Below are positions 7,579 through 16,186 of a stretch of 64,000 bases of DNA, in pieces (position 1 is the stretch's first letter; every line of letters begins with the position of its first letter). The stretch is taken from positions 39,841 to 103,840 of the IMG/VR virus record IMGVR_UViG_3300005253_000017; one strand, given 5' to 3'. The DNA comes from a virus. The notes beneath the pieces were generated by a model. It was given only the letters and a program-made list of their open reading frames with translations. It was not told where the DNA came from and made no database searches. A program made the translations under genes and the position numbers.

Positions 7579-8463
7579 ATGACGGAAGACAAAAAGAAAA
7601 CAATGGTAGCCTCGCCGTTCGTCGGCGAACTTGGCTGGGAATTGTTCACGTGGCAGCCGGTGATGAGGAACCATTTCCTCCAGAGTGGCTGTGACCGAAT
7701 GGTAGTCTACACGGACCAGCCGGGTAAGGAGAGCATCTACCAGTTCGCGGATGAGGTTCGGGTGATGGATAACGTGCCCTCCCATGAATCCGAATGCATG
7801 TTATGGCACAACTTCAACGAGGGTTTCAAGCTGGAACTGGATGCCCTGATAAAGGAAACACTAAAGCTGGGCAAGGAGGAATTCGGCGAGGACACGCAGT
7901 TCTTCACCTACGCGATGTTCCAGCCGAAGTTCAACTACGAATTCTATGAAAGAGGAGCCCCAGATTTGCTGAGGGCGGACCCGAATTTTGCCTTCGAGGC
8001 CGTTCGCATAAAGGATGCCCCAGTAATTGCTCTCTGCATCCGAGACCGGCCGATGAGTGACTATCGAAATTGGGAATTCGAGAACTGGTACGAGCTGGCC
8101 GACCTGCTGTTGGCGGACGGATACAATGTTATGGCATTGGGCCGTATACGAGACTTGGCCGAGTGGAATATGCCAGGGGGCGTCATGGACCTTGTAAACA
8201 AGACGAGTATCAACGACGCCATTAACTATATGTCAGGATATTGCGACTTGGCCGTGGGCGGTGGAACCGGTCTCCACCATATCGCCTCCCGCTGCGGCAA
8301 GGACCACATGGCCTGGGGAACCGAAAGGACCCAGCTGAGGCTCTGCGAGACTAACTGGTTTGGGGCCAAACAGCACTGCTATGTCTGGGGATGGGACCCT
8401 GATGTGGACCAGGTGTACGAATACGTTTCCCACTTCCTGACCCAAGGAGAATTCAAGCCATGA
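7579..8463 (+). CDS. Glycosyltransferase family 9-like protein
   Basis: The N-terminal segment SPFVGELGWELFTWQP fits the GT-B acceptor-side motif of heptosyltransferase-like proteins. The C-terminal half contains a Rossmann-like nucleotide-sugar pocket, with VIALCIRDR, the ELADLLLADGYNVMALG pattern and GGGTGLHHIASRCG (near 225-240). GT9 enzymes add ADP-heptose or related sugars to surface glycans. This is the first gene of the coupled glycan operon; its ATGA junction leads into the deacetylase. The sugar is unknown. Confidence 0.6.
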   Translation: MTEDKKKTMVASPFVGELGWELFTWQPVMRNHFLQSGCDRMVVYTDQPGKESIYQFADEVRVMDNVPSHESECMLWHNFNEGFKLELDALIKETLKLGKEEFGEDTQFFTYAMFQPKFNYEFYERGAPDLLRADPNFAFEAVRIKDAPVIALCIRDRPMSDYRNWEFENWYELADLLLADGYNVMALGRIRDLAEWNMPGGVMDLVNKTSINDAINYMSGYCDLAVGGGTGLHHIASRCGKDHMAWGTERTQLRLCETNWFGAKQHCYVWGWDPDVDQVYEYVSHFLTQGEFKP

Positions 8464-9203
8464 CAGACAGACCGCAGGTAATGCTGACATTTGACGACGG
8501 AACGGCGGACCATTTCGACGTTGCTCACCTCCTAAACGACTATGGATTAAAGGGTACATTCGGAATTGTTACGGATAAGATAGGCGCTGTTGGGTTCCTA
8601 CTGAGAGAGACCGTATCCCAAGACATGAAGGATATGGGTCACTGCATTTGTAACCATTCTAACACACACTCATGGTCTGGTAACGGTCAACCAAAGCCCG
8701 GCGTGCCCGTCCTTGACAAAGACGGACTGACTGCCGACTACCTGGAGGCCAAGAAGATGCTCAATGATGTGGGTCTCCACGGCGACATCCTGATGCTGCC
8801 TTTCGGTTCTACCAATGTAACCGGACCCGATCACCTCCAGGAACTGAAAGAGGAATTCCGCTGGATACGGATGACGATAGGGACGCCGGTGCCGGAGAAC
8901 CTTGGATGGTGGGCAATGACAGGCGGCAAGAGACTGTATCCAAGTGGATATAATGATCCAGTGATAGGTATTACAGCTGCAGCTGATGTCCGGCATCCCA
9001 ACGCCGTCAGGGAGGCCGTGGACAACGCCATAGCCTGCGGGTCGCTGGCCGTGCTGGTCTACCATAGGGTATGCCACGTGGTGGGCGATACGATGGACGT
9101 GACCTGGAAACGCTTCCAGCAAGACATAGACTACATCGCGGATAGGGCAGGGGCTGGCGAGATTGATTGCGTAACGCCATTGGATTTGGTGGGAGAAAAG
9201 TAA
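8460..9203 (+). CDS. Polysaccharide deacetylase (NodB/CE4 family)
   Basis: The 247-residue protein starts with the CE4 motif TFDDG (10-14, catalytic base and metal Asp) and continues with a metal-binding HSNTH (His66, His70). A later LPFGSTN region corresponds to motif 3 (usually RxPxG), and YHRV near the C-terminus is a candidate catalytic His region. These metal-dependent enzymes remove N- or O-acetyl groups from glycans such as chitin, peptidoglycan or GlcNAc polymers. No signal peptide is seen, so it should act in the cytoplasm on a precursor or be delivered otherwise. Confidence 0.85.
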   Translation: MTDRPQVMLTFDDGTADHFDVAHLLNDYGLKGTFGIVTDKIGAVGFLLRETVSQDMKDMGHCICNHSNTHSWSGNGQPKPGVPVLDKDGLTADYLEAKKMLNDVGLHGDILMLPFGSTNVTGPDHLQELKEEFRWIRMTIGTPVPENLGWWAMTGGKRLYPSGYNDPVIGITAAADVRHPNAVREAVDNAIACGSLAVLVYHRVCHVVGDTMDVTWKRFQQDIDYIADRAGAGEIDCVTPLDLVGEK

Positions 9204-9400
9204 TGGACTTATGCTCAAAATACATGAGAGACCCATCTGAAAAACCGGAATGGGAATACAGTGTACCTTGCTCAATATGTGGGGTTGATATCATAACGGG
9301 CTGTAATATAATCGACCCATCCCCAGATGCATGTCCCAACTGTTTCTATGAGGGAAAGCTTTGGGCTGCCCAGCAAGCATTCAAGAGCAAACAAAAATGA
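9203..9400 (+). CDS. Zinc-finger protein (65 aa)
   Basis: Two CxxC pairs (CSIC and CPNC) separated by about 20 residues indicate a small zinc-binding fold. The start at 9203 overlaps the deacetylase TAA (TAATG) and has GGGAGAA upstream; an in-frame ATG further upstream lies inside the deacetylase gene. The function is unknown. Confidence 0.6.
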   Translation: MDLCSKYMRDPSEKPEWEYSVPCSICGVDIITGCNIIDPSPDACPNCFYEGKLWAAQQAFKSKQK

Positions 9401-9416
9401 ATCCGGGAGAGAAGTG

Positions 9417-9782
9417 ATGAGAACGTACAACGCAATGAAAGCGGCTAAAAATTTGCTGTCACGAGCAACTTGGCGACGCGCTTATGTTTATGAGGAAGAT
9501 ACAGCCAAAGCGGAAGAGAGCATTGCCAAGGTGCTAAGGAAGGCTTACAAGGCCGGGCGAAGGGATGAACAGGCAGATAACATGTTTCAATTTTCCCCAC
9601 TCTTACAAGTTACTGATGAAGACGGAAGGCATTGGTTCGACGGTCCCGAACTGGGTAATTGTGAACTCTGTGGTTTATCCGGGCATGGAGGCGAGCATTT
9701 TATCAACGGTGGAGTAGTTTGCGACAACCCAGATGGTCCGTGTGCATGTGGTGCTTGGCATCATAATGGAAAACCTCATTAA
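9417..9782 (+). CDS. Cys/His-rich hypothetical protein (121 aa)
   Basis: A helical basic N-terminal half (KAAKNLLSRATWRR) precedes a C-terminal Cys/His cluster (CELCG, GHGGEHF, CACGAWHH), a probable zinc site. The start at 9417 is chosen because GGGAGAGAAG lies just upstream; the longer frame overlaps the previous gene. No family is recognised. Confidence 0.55.
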   Translation: MRTYNAMKAAKNLLSRATWRRAYVYEEDTAKAEESIAKVLRKAYKAGRRDEQADNMFQFSPLLQVTDEDGRHWFDGPELGNCELCGLSGHGGEHFINGGVVCDNPDGPCACGAWHHNGKPH

Positions 9783-9800
9783 CAAAAGAGACAAAGATCA

Positions 9801-9896
9801 ATGAGCCATAGAAATAAACACAGCAAGGGCAGGCGACGGCGAAAAGTAGGCTCCACAAAGCGCCGGAACCGCCGAAAGCAGAGGAAGGACAAGTAA
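9801..9896 (+). CDS. Tiny Arg/Lys-rich peptide (31 aa)
   Basis: ATG at 9801 opens a 31-codon frame in which about half the residues are Arg or Lys (GRRRRKVG, KRRNRRKQRKDK). It exactly fills the space between two other genes, ending 1 base before the next ATG. The composition suggests nucleic-acid binding. The ribosome-binding site is weak (AAGAGACAAAGATCA), so coding is likely but not certain. Confidence 0.45.
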   Translation: MSHRNKHSKGRRRRKVGSTKRRNRRKQRKDK

Positions 9897-9897
9897 C

Positions 9898-10128
9898 ATG
9901 GCTAATAGTGAAATCCCTGCCAATAATCCGATACAAGGAAAGGGTTGGAAAAAGATATTCGATGAGGACACAGTAAAAAGAGTATGCGAACAGATAGCTG
10001 ATTGGGATAACTGGGAACATGAAGAGTTCTTCGATTTAGCATGGGCAGGTGAAAAGCTAGATGAGAAACCTAAGGCTGTTCATCGCATGGTACAGTTTAT
10101 CATGACGCGTGCAAACGATGAGATATAG
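9898..10128 (+). CDS. Hypothetical protein (76 aa)
   Basis: A small, acidic, tryptophan-rich helical protein (IADWDNWEHEEFFDLAW). GAGGAAGGA precedes its ATG. It separates the zinc-protein genes from the GT2 gene. The function is unknown. Confidence 0.55.
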   Translation: MANSEIPANNPIQGKGWKKIFDEDTVKRVCEQIADWDNWEHEEFFDLAWAGEKLDEKPKAVHRMVQFIMTRANDEI

Positions 10129-10131
10129 ATT

Positions 10132-10995
10132 ATGAGATACGCTGTAGGCATACCGACGTGCGGGCGAGAAGAACTACTGTGGACTACGCTGCGGGCGTTT
10201 GTCAATCAGGACCATCCACCGGAGCGGATATTCGTGGTAGACAATAATGATGACCACTATGCCGAGTATTCGGAGTATTGTGTTGCCGATCCTGGGAAGC
10301 CCGTTTATTGTAACACCAAGATGTGGAAACCACCAGAAGACCTACAGGATAAAGTCACTATTGTTGGAAATGACTACTTCGTATTCGGTGATTCAGCAGG
10401 AGGCCAAACAGCCCTGCGGCATATGACGGAGGCCAAGTTCGATGTGGGCATACGATGGGACGACGACCTTGTGCCGGAGCCCGACTGCATCGGCAAGTTG
10501 GTCAAGCTCGTTATGTATACGAACACACCCGTGGCTGGGGGCATGTATCCGTCAAACAACCCAGACTATCCGAATCCTGATATTAAGTTGCCGCACTCCA
10601 CCGGCATGTCTTTCCGTGACGAGGGCGGGGGTATTCATTCAGGCGACGGACACCGAAAGCATCTGCAGTTTTTCCGCTGGGAGGGCCGCAATCGATTACT
10701 GCCAGCGAACTACTTGTATTCATCCTTTGCGTATGACATCAAGACGGCCAATCTTGTCGGTGGATTCTGTATAGAATACTCTCGTCACTCATTCCGAGCC
10801 GATACCGACTTCGCGATGAGAATGAACAAGGTGAAGCCTCCCCTGATGATCGATACGTCCGCCGTCGCCATCCATCATTGGGGCGAGGGTGGGACGAGGA
10901 CGATCAAGGACGAGGAGAAAACGGAAATGATGAATCACGACTTAGAGTTGTTCGCTCGCCGGATGAGGAGTATGGGAATCAACCCGGACTACTGA
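10132..10995 (+). CDS. Glycosyltransferase family 2
   Basis: The 287-residue protein opens with the GT-A strand and loop of GT2 enzymes (YAVGIPTCGREELL; FVVDNND at 35-41) and has an acidic metal-binding motif WDDD at 109-112 in place of DxD. A later GGMYPSNNPDYPNP region would contact the donor. GT2 enzymes transfer sugars from nucleotide donors with inversion. There is no membrane segment, so it acts in the cytoplasm. It is coupled to the methyltransferase gene by a TGATG overlap. Confidence 0.82.
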   Translation: MRYAVGIPTCGREELLWTTLRAFVNQDHPPERIFVVDNNDDHYAEYSEYCVADPGKPVYCNTKMWKPPEDLQDKVTIVGNDYFVFGDSAGGQTALRHMTEAKFDVGIRWDDDLVPEPDCIGKLVKLVMYTNTPVAGGMYPSNNPDYPNPDIKLPHSTGMSFRDEGGGIHSGDGHRKHLQFFRWEGRNRLLPANYLYSSFAYDIKTANLVGGFCIEYSRHSFRADTDFAMRMNKVKPPLMIDTSAVAIHHWGEGGTRTIKDEEKTEMMNHDLELFARRMRSMGINPDY

Positions 10996-11567
10996 TGGAA
11001 TTCGAATACACACAAGATTGGTATGAGACTGAATACCACAGAGGACTGACCGATAAGGCTGAGATAGACCCAGCAACTTTCCATCCTGAACGAGACACGG
11101 AGTGCCTGACGGACCTCGACCTCAGCAGGGAACACGATATTCTCGTGTGCGGTTGTGGGGGAGGCGATGACACATGGCTGATGGTAAACAAATTCGGCCT
11201 GAAGCAACTAATTCATGGAATAGATTGGAGCCAACCTGCGGTAGATTTTTGCAACCAATACTTTGATGGACAGATGAAAGCCATCCAAGGCTGCGTATCA
11301 AATATGCCATACGCGGAGGGGACGTTTGACCGTATACTGGCAATGGATATCACCGAGCACTTGCCAGGATTCATCTACCTTGTATTCCTGACAGAAGTCC
11401 GCCGAGTATTGAAGGTGGGTGGCAAGGTAGCGATATTGCCGGGGATGACATTGTTGCCTGAGCACGTCAATTTGATGCCTCTAGAAATTACTCTCAAACA
11501 CGTTAAGAGACTCGGATTCAAGACACTCATAGTAAGGGACGAGTGGATAATAGCGGAGAAGGTATGA
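10995..11567 (+). CDS. SAM-dependent methyltransferase (class I)
   Basis: A Rossmann methyltransferase of 190 residues: motif I ILVCGCGGGDD (49-59), an acidic motif II (IDWSQPAVDF), a motif near AMDITEHLPG and the post-motif VLKVGGKVAILP. This is the Methyltransf_11/25 type that often methylates sugars in O-antigen clusters. The start at 10995 overlaps the GT2 stop. It probably caps or decorates the glycan; the substrate cannot be deduced. Confidence 0.8.
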   Translation: MEFEYTQDWYETEYHRGLTDKAEIDPATFHPERDTECLTDLDLSREHDILVCGCGGGDDTWLMVNKFGLKQLIHGIDWSQPAVDFCNQYFDGQMKAIQGCVSNMPYAEGTFDRILAMDITEHLPGFIYLVFLTEVRRVLKVGGKVAILPGMTLLPEHVNLMPLEITLKHVKRLGFKTLIVRDEWIIAEKV

Positions 11568-11845
11568 AGAGATACGGAAATGTAGAACAGACGATTGTCA
11601 CAAAACGGGAATGTATTGAATTACGATGCGACCTGTGTGGGCGAATAGCGGAGAATCCCAATTGGGAATCCGGTCCTTTTGAATACTGTACTGTTGGAAC
11701 GGGTAAAGGCTCTTTAAAATCGACATCTTCAGTAGATGGTGACTTTGATTGGCAGGAATTGGATTTATGCCACGAATGCGCCGACTGGCTGATAGATGAG
11801 ATACGACACCATCGCATTACACGGGAACAAGAAGACAGATTATGA
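11564..11845 (+). CDS. Zinc-binding hypothetical protein (93 aa)
   Basis: Two Cys pairs, CDLCG and CHEC, bracket a beta-rich middle, a zinc-ribbon arrangement. ATGA overlaps join it to the methyltransferase before it and the GT4 gene after it. It is one of several small zinc proteins scattered through the operon. The function is unknown. Confidence 0.55.
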   Translation: MKRYGNVEQTIVTKRECIELRCDLCGRIAENPNWESGPFEYCTVGTGKGSLKSTSSVDGDFDWQELDLCHECADWLIDEIRHHRITREQEDRL

Positions 11846-12804
11846 ACCTCGCATGGCTAGTAACTCCCGAGCAGTCAGTTCCCCCGCCCATGTACGGGGG
11901 CGCGGAATGCGTAACCGATATCCATATTCGCCACCTAATCAGAATGGGACATACGGTTGACCTCTATTGTGGACCTAACAGCTCCTGTCCAGCGACGAAC
12001 GTAATAGAGGCCCACAAGCCGTCCATGACCGAGGAAGACTATCTTGTAAAACGCATCGAGGAAAACTGGAAAGACTACGACTGCATCATCGACTATTCGG
12101 CCTACCACATAGCCGGACAGAAATTTCCCAATGCTTTGTCCCTGATGGGTGGCGACCCGTTCAAGAAGTATCCCCACGATAAGGTCAGGAATCGAGTCTA
12201 CAAAAGCAAGGAATTCGGCCGTCACTATGACTGTGGAAACCATCCTGTACTCCATAACGTTATCGAGTACGACCCCAGTTCCGTTCCGCTTGGAGCAGGC
12301 GGCGAATACGTTCTCTTTGTGGGAATTATCCACCGCTGCAAGGGCATTCACCTTGCCGGGAAAGCCTGTAAAAAGCTCGGGCTAGACTTCATAGTCGCGG
12401 GACCAATCCGCGACGAGGAATACTGGGAGGACATCAAGGACTATGCCACGGAATACGTCGGCGAGATAGGGTATGACAAGAAGCATGAGCTTATGTCTAA
12501 CGCCTATGCTTTTGCCCACCCAGTCCAGTGCTGTGACTGCGACCCCCTCGGACCAAAGGAAGCGATGTTAAGGGGAACCCCGGTTATCGCCTGTCCCAGC
12601 GGCGGTGTATCGGAGTCCGTTACGCCGGGAGTTAGCGGATACTTCGCAGTCAACGCAAAGCAATTCGAGAATGGATTCGAGTCCGTGTTCGCCCTCAACC
12701 GGGAGCTAGTCCGACAGGATATCCTAGCGAAGATTGACCCCATTCTGATAACCGATACATTGATAGACCTGTGCCGACGGGTGAAGGAGGGAATCTCTTG
12801 GTAG
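11842..12804 (+). CDS. Glycosyltransferase family 4
   Basis: The 320-residue GT-B protein carries the GT4 hallmark PPPMYGGAE near the N-terminus (15-22). In the C-terminal domain it has YVLFVGIIHRCKG, the AYAFAHP strand and GPKEAMLRGTPVIA, matching the EX7E donor-binding region. GT4 enzymes are retaining sugar transferases. It is a core member of the glycan operon, with a 6-base overlap into the next gene. Confidence 0.85.
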   Translation: MNLAWLVTPEQSVPPPMYGGAECVTDIHIRHLIRMGHTVDLYCGPNSSCPATNVIEAHKPSMTEEDYLVKRIEENWKDYDCIIDYSAYHIAGQKFPNALSLMGGDPFKKYPHDKVRNRVYKSKEFGRHYDCGNHPVLHNVIEYDPSSVPLGAGGEYVLFVGIIHRCKGIHLAGKACKKLGLDFIVAGPIRDEEYWEDIKDYATEYVGEIGYDKKHELMSNAYAFAHPVQCCDCDPLGPKEAMLRGTPVIACPSGGVSESVTPGVSGYFAVNAKQFENGFESVFALNRELVRQDILAKIDPILITDTLIDLCRRVKEGISW

Positions 12805-13754
12805 AAAAGGTTCTAGTGCATGAGGCAAATGCCTTTTCCTACAACGACCCGAGCGGGATCAGTGTCAGGACGATCCTAGACAGCATTGCAGAGGCGTTCC
12901 AGGGGATGGGATATCAGATTACGCGATGGCAAAGCCAGACATCGAACTATCCCCTCTCCATAAAGTTCAAGTATGCTATCTTTTGGGGAGGAACCCAATC
13001 GTGGTTTCCCCCGGTGAAGATGAATTGCATAGACCATGGAACCGAGATACTCTATGCAGAGGTGGACGACTTCGGGCGATACTGGGAAGAAGGTAAGGGT
13101 GACGACATGCCATTCATCCTCTGTCGAAGTCTAAGCCCCTTTGCCCCGAACATCGGGGGTGTCGGCGGATCGAGAGTAATGGGAACTGAATTTCCATCCA
13201 ACGGAGAAGATGTCTCCGTCCGAGATGGTGACTTGCTAGTAATTCTCCAGCACGAAAAAAATCTTAAACTGCACCGCGATGTCTGTCCCATCTACCGGGA
13301 CAGTACGGAATGGCTAAAGGACTTGGTAAACTGCTCTGTCCTTCCCATTAGGGTCCGAAAGCATCCTTCCTACAAGATACTTCAAAGCACATGGGATATT
13401 ATCAATCAATATCCCAATGCCCGGTGGGACGATATTGATGACTTGGACGAGTCAATGGGACAGGCCACCGCCCTGGCGTGTATAGACTCCCACTGCGGTG
13501 TCAGGGCGATCAAGGAGGGCATTCCCGTCCTGACCTATGGAATGGCCGTCTACAGGCATCCTGGCGTATCCTGGCGGTGCGTGGGATGGGAGGATACGGT
13601 GAAATACACAAACCGACTGAGACGAAAGAAGTGCGACTTAGACCGAGGAGCTATGAGGGAATTCATCGGATATCTGGAGCGGAATACGTGGAAGCTCTCG
13701 GACCTACCGGAGAGACTGGAACGGTTTCTAGGAGGTGAGACCTTTGTTCCTTGA
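12798..13754 (+). CDS. Capsule-synthesis-type glycosyltransferase-like protein
   Basis: The 318-residue protein ends with features of the Capsule_synth/KpsC-S family: RVRKHPSYK followed by a dimer-like pocket with DSHCGVRAIKEGIPVLTYG and a nearby YRHPG. In that family these segments bind the CMP-sugar donor. The N-terminal half is less clear. The TTG start at 12798 is chosen for a strong AAGGAGG 8 bases upstream. The family match is by motif only; a GT-B enzyme of another family is possible. Confidence 0.55.
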   Translation: MVEKVLVHEANAFSYNDPSGISVRTILDSIAEAFQGMGYQITRWQSQTSNYPLSIKFKYAIFWGGTQSWFPPVKMNCIDHGTEILYAEVDDFGRYWEEGKGDDMPFILCRSLSPFAPNIGGVGGSRVMGTEFPSNGEDVSVRDGDLLVILQHEKNLKLHRDVCPIYRDSTEWLKDLVNCSVLPIRVRKHPSYKILQSTWDIINQYPNARWDDIDDLDESMGQATALACIDSHCGVRAIKEGIPVLTYGMAVYRHPGVSWRCVGWEDTVKYTNRLRRKKCDLDRGAMREFIGYLERNTWKLSDLPERLERFLGGETFVP

Positions 13755-15186
13755 TGCGAAAGAGTTTGGCAATGTCTCCCATCCCCAAGAGGACTACCAG
13801 AACTGGGCTGAGATGGGATATGGAACCAGGTTGTCAAGGAAACTAGAGATTGATATTACTTCTCATTGTGATTTGAAATGTCATAACTGCGACAGGTCTT
13901 GTCGTCAAGCTCCTACTGAAAACTATATGACGGTTCAGCAGATATCGGCCTTCGTCCGGGACTCTCTGTCTTACACCAAAACCAAACCCTGGGACCTCAT
14001 CAAGCTAACCGGTGGAGAACCCAGCTGTCACCCGGAACTAAGGAAAGTCATCGAACCCTTTTTACGGTATAAACAAGCCTATCCGACCCTGAAAATGTGG
14101 TATAACACTCACGGATGTGGACAACGTGCTCAAGAGAGTATGGGGCTTGCCCGTTCTTGTCCCTGGATTAACCACGTGAATAGCAGTAGCAAGACAGGCC
14201 CTATCGTCCCAACACATGATAGTTACAACAAGGCCCCGGTTGACTATGGGCTACCCGGTGCTGTCTGTCCCCGACCATGGGACTGTGGGATGAGCCTGAC
14301 ATACTATGGCATTTATCCCTGCGGGCCAGGCGCGGCAATTGCCCGCGTGTTCGGCCTTGATATCGCCATTCAGTCTATGTCAGCCTTGACGCATGAAGCG
14401 ATACTAGAACAGTTGGAAGTCCTTTGCCCCCTGTGTGGACACTCTCCCACCGATATCAAGGAGTACAACATTGGGGCAAAAGAAGTCGTCTCGTCCTCGT
14501 GGGAAAAGGCGTATAATGATTATAGAGAGAAGCCCCCAAAGATGAGACGAATCTACGACAGATTGCCACAGTTCAAAGGTGTATGGAGTAGTAAGAAAAG
14601 GCAAGCGGCGATAGACATGCTGGCGGCGATTGACGAAGTTTTCTCGCTTCATGGAGTTGGGTGGATGCTGATTTATGGAACGTTGTTGGGATGCATACGC
14701 CACGGGGGACAGATTCCGTGGGACGATGACATGGACATCACGATTAACAAAAATGCTGCGGGAGGATTTGCGGACGCCCTGGATGACCTCCACGAAAGGG
14801 GATACAGTTGGGCGGAGGAAGATTCTCCCCAAAACGGACACTACCTGAAGATGTTTCCTAAAACCGGCGAGCAGGAGCGATACTACCGCAAGCCGTTCGT
14901 GGATATCTTCTCATATGTGGAGACGGAGGATAAGATTGACTTCTGCTCGAATGGACAGACGCCCCCACCTCTAAAGCCATTTTCAAAGACAGATATTTTG
15001 CCACTGGTACGACGGGACTTCTGGGGCCTATCACTTCCGACGCCGAATAAATCGTCGGTGTTTCTGGACCGACACTACCCCGGTTGGGACAAGCAGTGTG
15101 TAAACTTTAAGCGAAACAGATATAGCTTATCGAACCTGAGTATGAGCATTGACGAATTGCGGCCCTTTCACGAGTTCAAGATATGA
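13744..15186 (+). CDS. Radical SAM-LicD fusion protein
   Basis: This is a 480-residue, two-domain protein. Residues about 25-270 are a radical SAM domain with the CxxxCxxC cluster (Cys42, Cys46, Cys49) and a KLTGGEPSCHPEL segment typical of MoaA/PqqE-like enzymes. CPRPWDCG and CPLCG further on may hold auxiliary clusters. Residues about 295-480 are a LicD-family phosphotransferase with GTLLGCIRHGGQIPWDDDMD, the metal and nucleotide site. LicD enzymes transfer phosphocholine, phosphoglycerol or phosphoribitol from CDP donors to glycans. The TTG at 13744 follows AGGAGGTGA; GTG at 13735 is an alternative. A CDP-polyol-type synthase gene lies 0.6 kb downstream. Confidence 0.82.
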   Translation: MFLDAKEFGNVSHPQEDYQNWAEMGYGTRLSRKLEIDITSHCDLKCHNCDRSCRQAPTENYMTVQQISAFVRDSLSYTKTKPWDLIKLTGGEPSCHPELRKVIEPFLRYKQAYPTLKMWYNTHGCGQRAQESMGLARSCPWINHVNSSSKTGPIVPTHDSYNKAPVDYGLPGAVCPRPWDCGMSLTYYGIYPCGPGAAIARVFGLDIAIQSMSALTHEAILEQLEVLCPLCGHSPTDIKEYNIGAKEVVSSSWEKAYNDYREKPPKMRRIYDRLPQFKGVWSSKKRQAAIDMLAAIDEVFSLHGVGWMLIYGTLLGCIRHGGQIPWDDDMDITINKNAAGGFADALDDLHERGYSWAEEDSPQNGHYLKMFPKTGEQERYYRKPFVDIFSYVETEDKIDFCSNGQTPPPLKPFSKTDILPLVRRDFWGLSLPTPNKSSVFLDRHYPGWDKQCVNFKRNRYSLSNLSMSIDELRPFHEFKI

Positions 15187-15776
15187 AACAACGAGAATAC
15201 AAAGACTATGAGGCGTATGTTCAACACCAAAAAGAGGCCCGCTGGTCGGGTAAGGAGGAGGAATACTTCAAGCTTCATCATAAGAAGCACTTAATAGAAT
15301 TTAGATTGTGGTTTGCGACAGCCGTTCCCCATATTACCTTCAAAGACTCTAGGTCGATATGCCTTGGTCCATCGTTCTGTGCAGAGGTGGTAATACTCAG
15401 GGAGTTAGGAAGCAACTGCATTGGATTGGACCTGATTGCGACACCGCCCTGGAGCATTGCAGGTGACTTCCACAATGTGCCATTCGGAGATAAAGAATTC
15501 GACTTTGTTTATAGCAACGCCCTCGATCATGCAAATGACTTGAACAAGTTTGTATCCGAAGCAAAAAGGATAGTAAAACCAGATGGGTTGATAATGTTTC
15601 ATCTACATTTAGGCCAGGGATGTGACAGGGGATACGAGTCTATGTCTATTCAGATTCCAGAGGATATCTTACACAGATTGCCGGAATTTGAGGTATTGCT
15701 AAACCAACCCATCGATCCCTATCCATCAGGCAGCAGAAACATGAACTGGACATTATTATTGAGGAAACCGAAATGA
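15183..15776 (+). CDS. SAM-dependent methyltransferase-like protein
   Basis: A 197-residue class I Rossmann methyltransferase. Motif I is weak (SICLGPSFCAE), but GLDL, the VPFGDKEFDFVYSNALDH segment and RIVKPDGLIMFHLH are characteristic of Methyltransf_11. The N-terminal 40 residues are helical and charged. ATGA overlaps couple it to the LicD fusion and to the cytidylyltransferase gene. It is likely to methylate a sugar or its phosphate substituent. Confidence 0.7.
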   Translation: MKQREYKDYEAYVQHQKEARWSGKEEEYFKLHHKKHLIEFRLWFATAVPHITFKDSRSICLGPSFCAEVVILRELGSNCIGLDLIATPPWSIAGDFHNVPFGDKEFDFVYSNALDHANDLNKFVSEAKRIVKPDGLIMFHLHLGQGCDRGYESMSIQIPEDILHRLPEFEVLLNQPIDPYPSGSRNMNWTLLLRKPK

Positions 15777-16186
15777 TAGTAGGATACACAGTAGGCACAT
15801 TCGACCTATTCCATGTCGGGCATTTGCGATTGCTTGAAAAGGCGGACGCAATGTGTGATAGGCTCATCGTAGGAGTAAACCGGGATGAGTATATTATGGA
15901 TAGAAAACCCAAGCCAATTATCCCGTTGGAACAGCGAATCGAAATTCTCAGGAGCTGTTGGTTTGTTGACGAGGTTGTCGTGCCTCCCCTTGACAAAATA
16001 GAGACATGGCAAATTCTACGATTCAATGTGTTTTTCATGGGCGATGACTGGCAGGGAACGTTAGAATGGATTGACCGAGAAGAAGAGTTTATCGAAGCAA
16101 ATATCCCTGTCGAGTTCATCTATCTTCCAGTTACTGAGGGTATAAGATCAAACAACATACGGAGGCGATGCTGTGATTCGGGATAG
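15773..16186 (+). CDS. Glycerol-3-phosphate cytidylyltransferase-like enzyme
   Basis: At 137 residues this is the size of TagD/GCT. It carries the HxGH nucleotidyltransferase motif in GTFDLFHVGHL (14-17), an RIEILRSCWFVDEV strand resembling the RxxxVxxxRYVD region, and IRSNNIRR at the place of the GISTTxI/R motif. The known reaction is CTP plus glycerol-3-phosphate to CDP-glycerol; some relatives activate other alcohols or sugars. With a LicD domain encoded one gene upstream, CDP-activated polyol transfer to a glycan is a coherent pathway. Confidence 0.82.
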   Translation: MIVGYTVGTFDLFHVGHLRLLEKADAMCDRLIVGVNRDEYIMDRKPKPIIPLEQRIEILRSCWFVDEVVVPPLDKIETWQILRFNVFFMGDDWQGTLEWIDREEEFIEANIPVEFIYLPVTEGIRSNNIRRRCCDSG

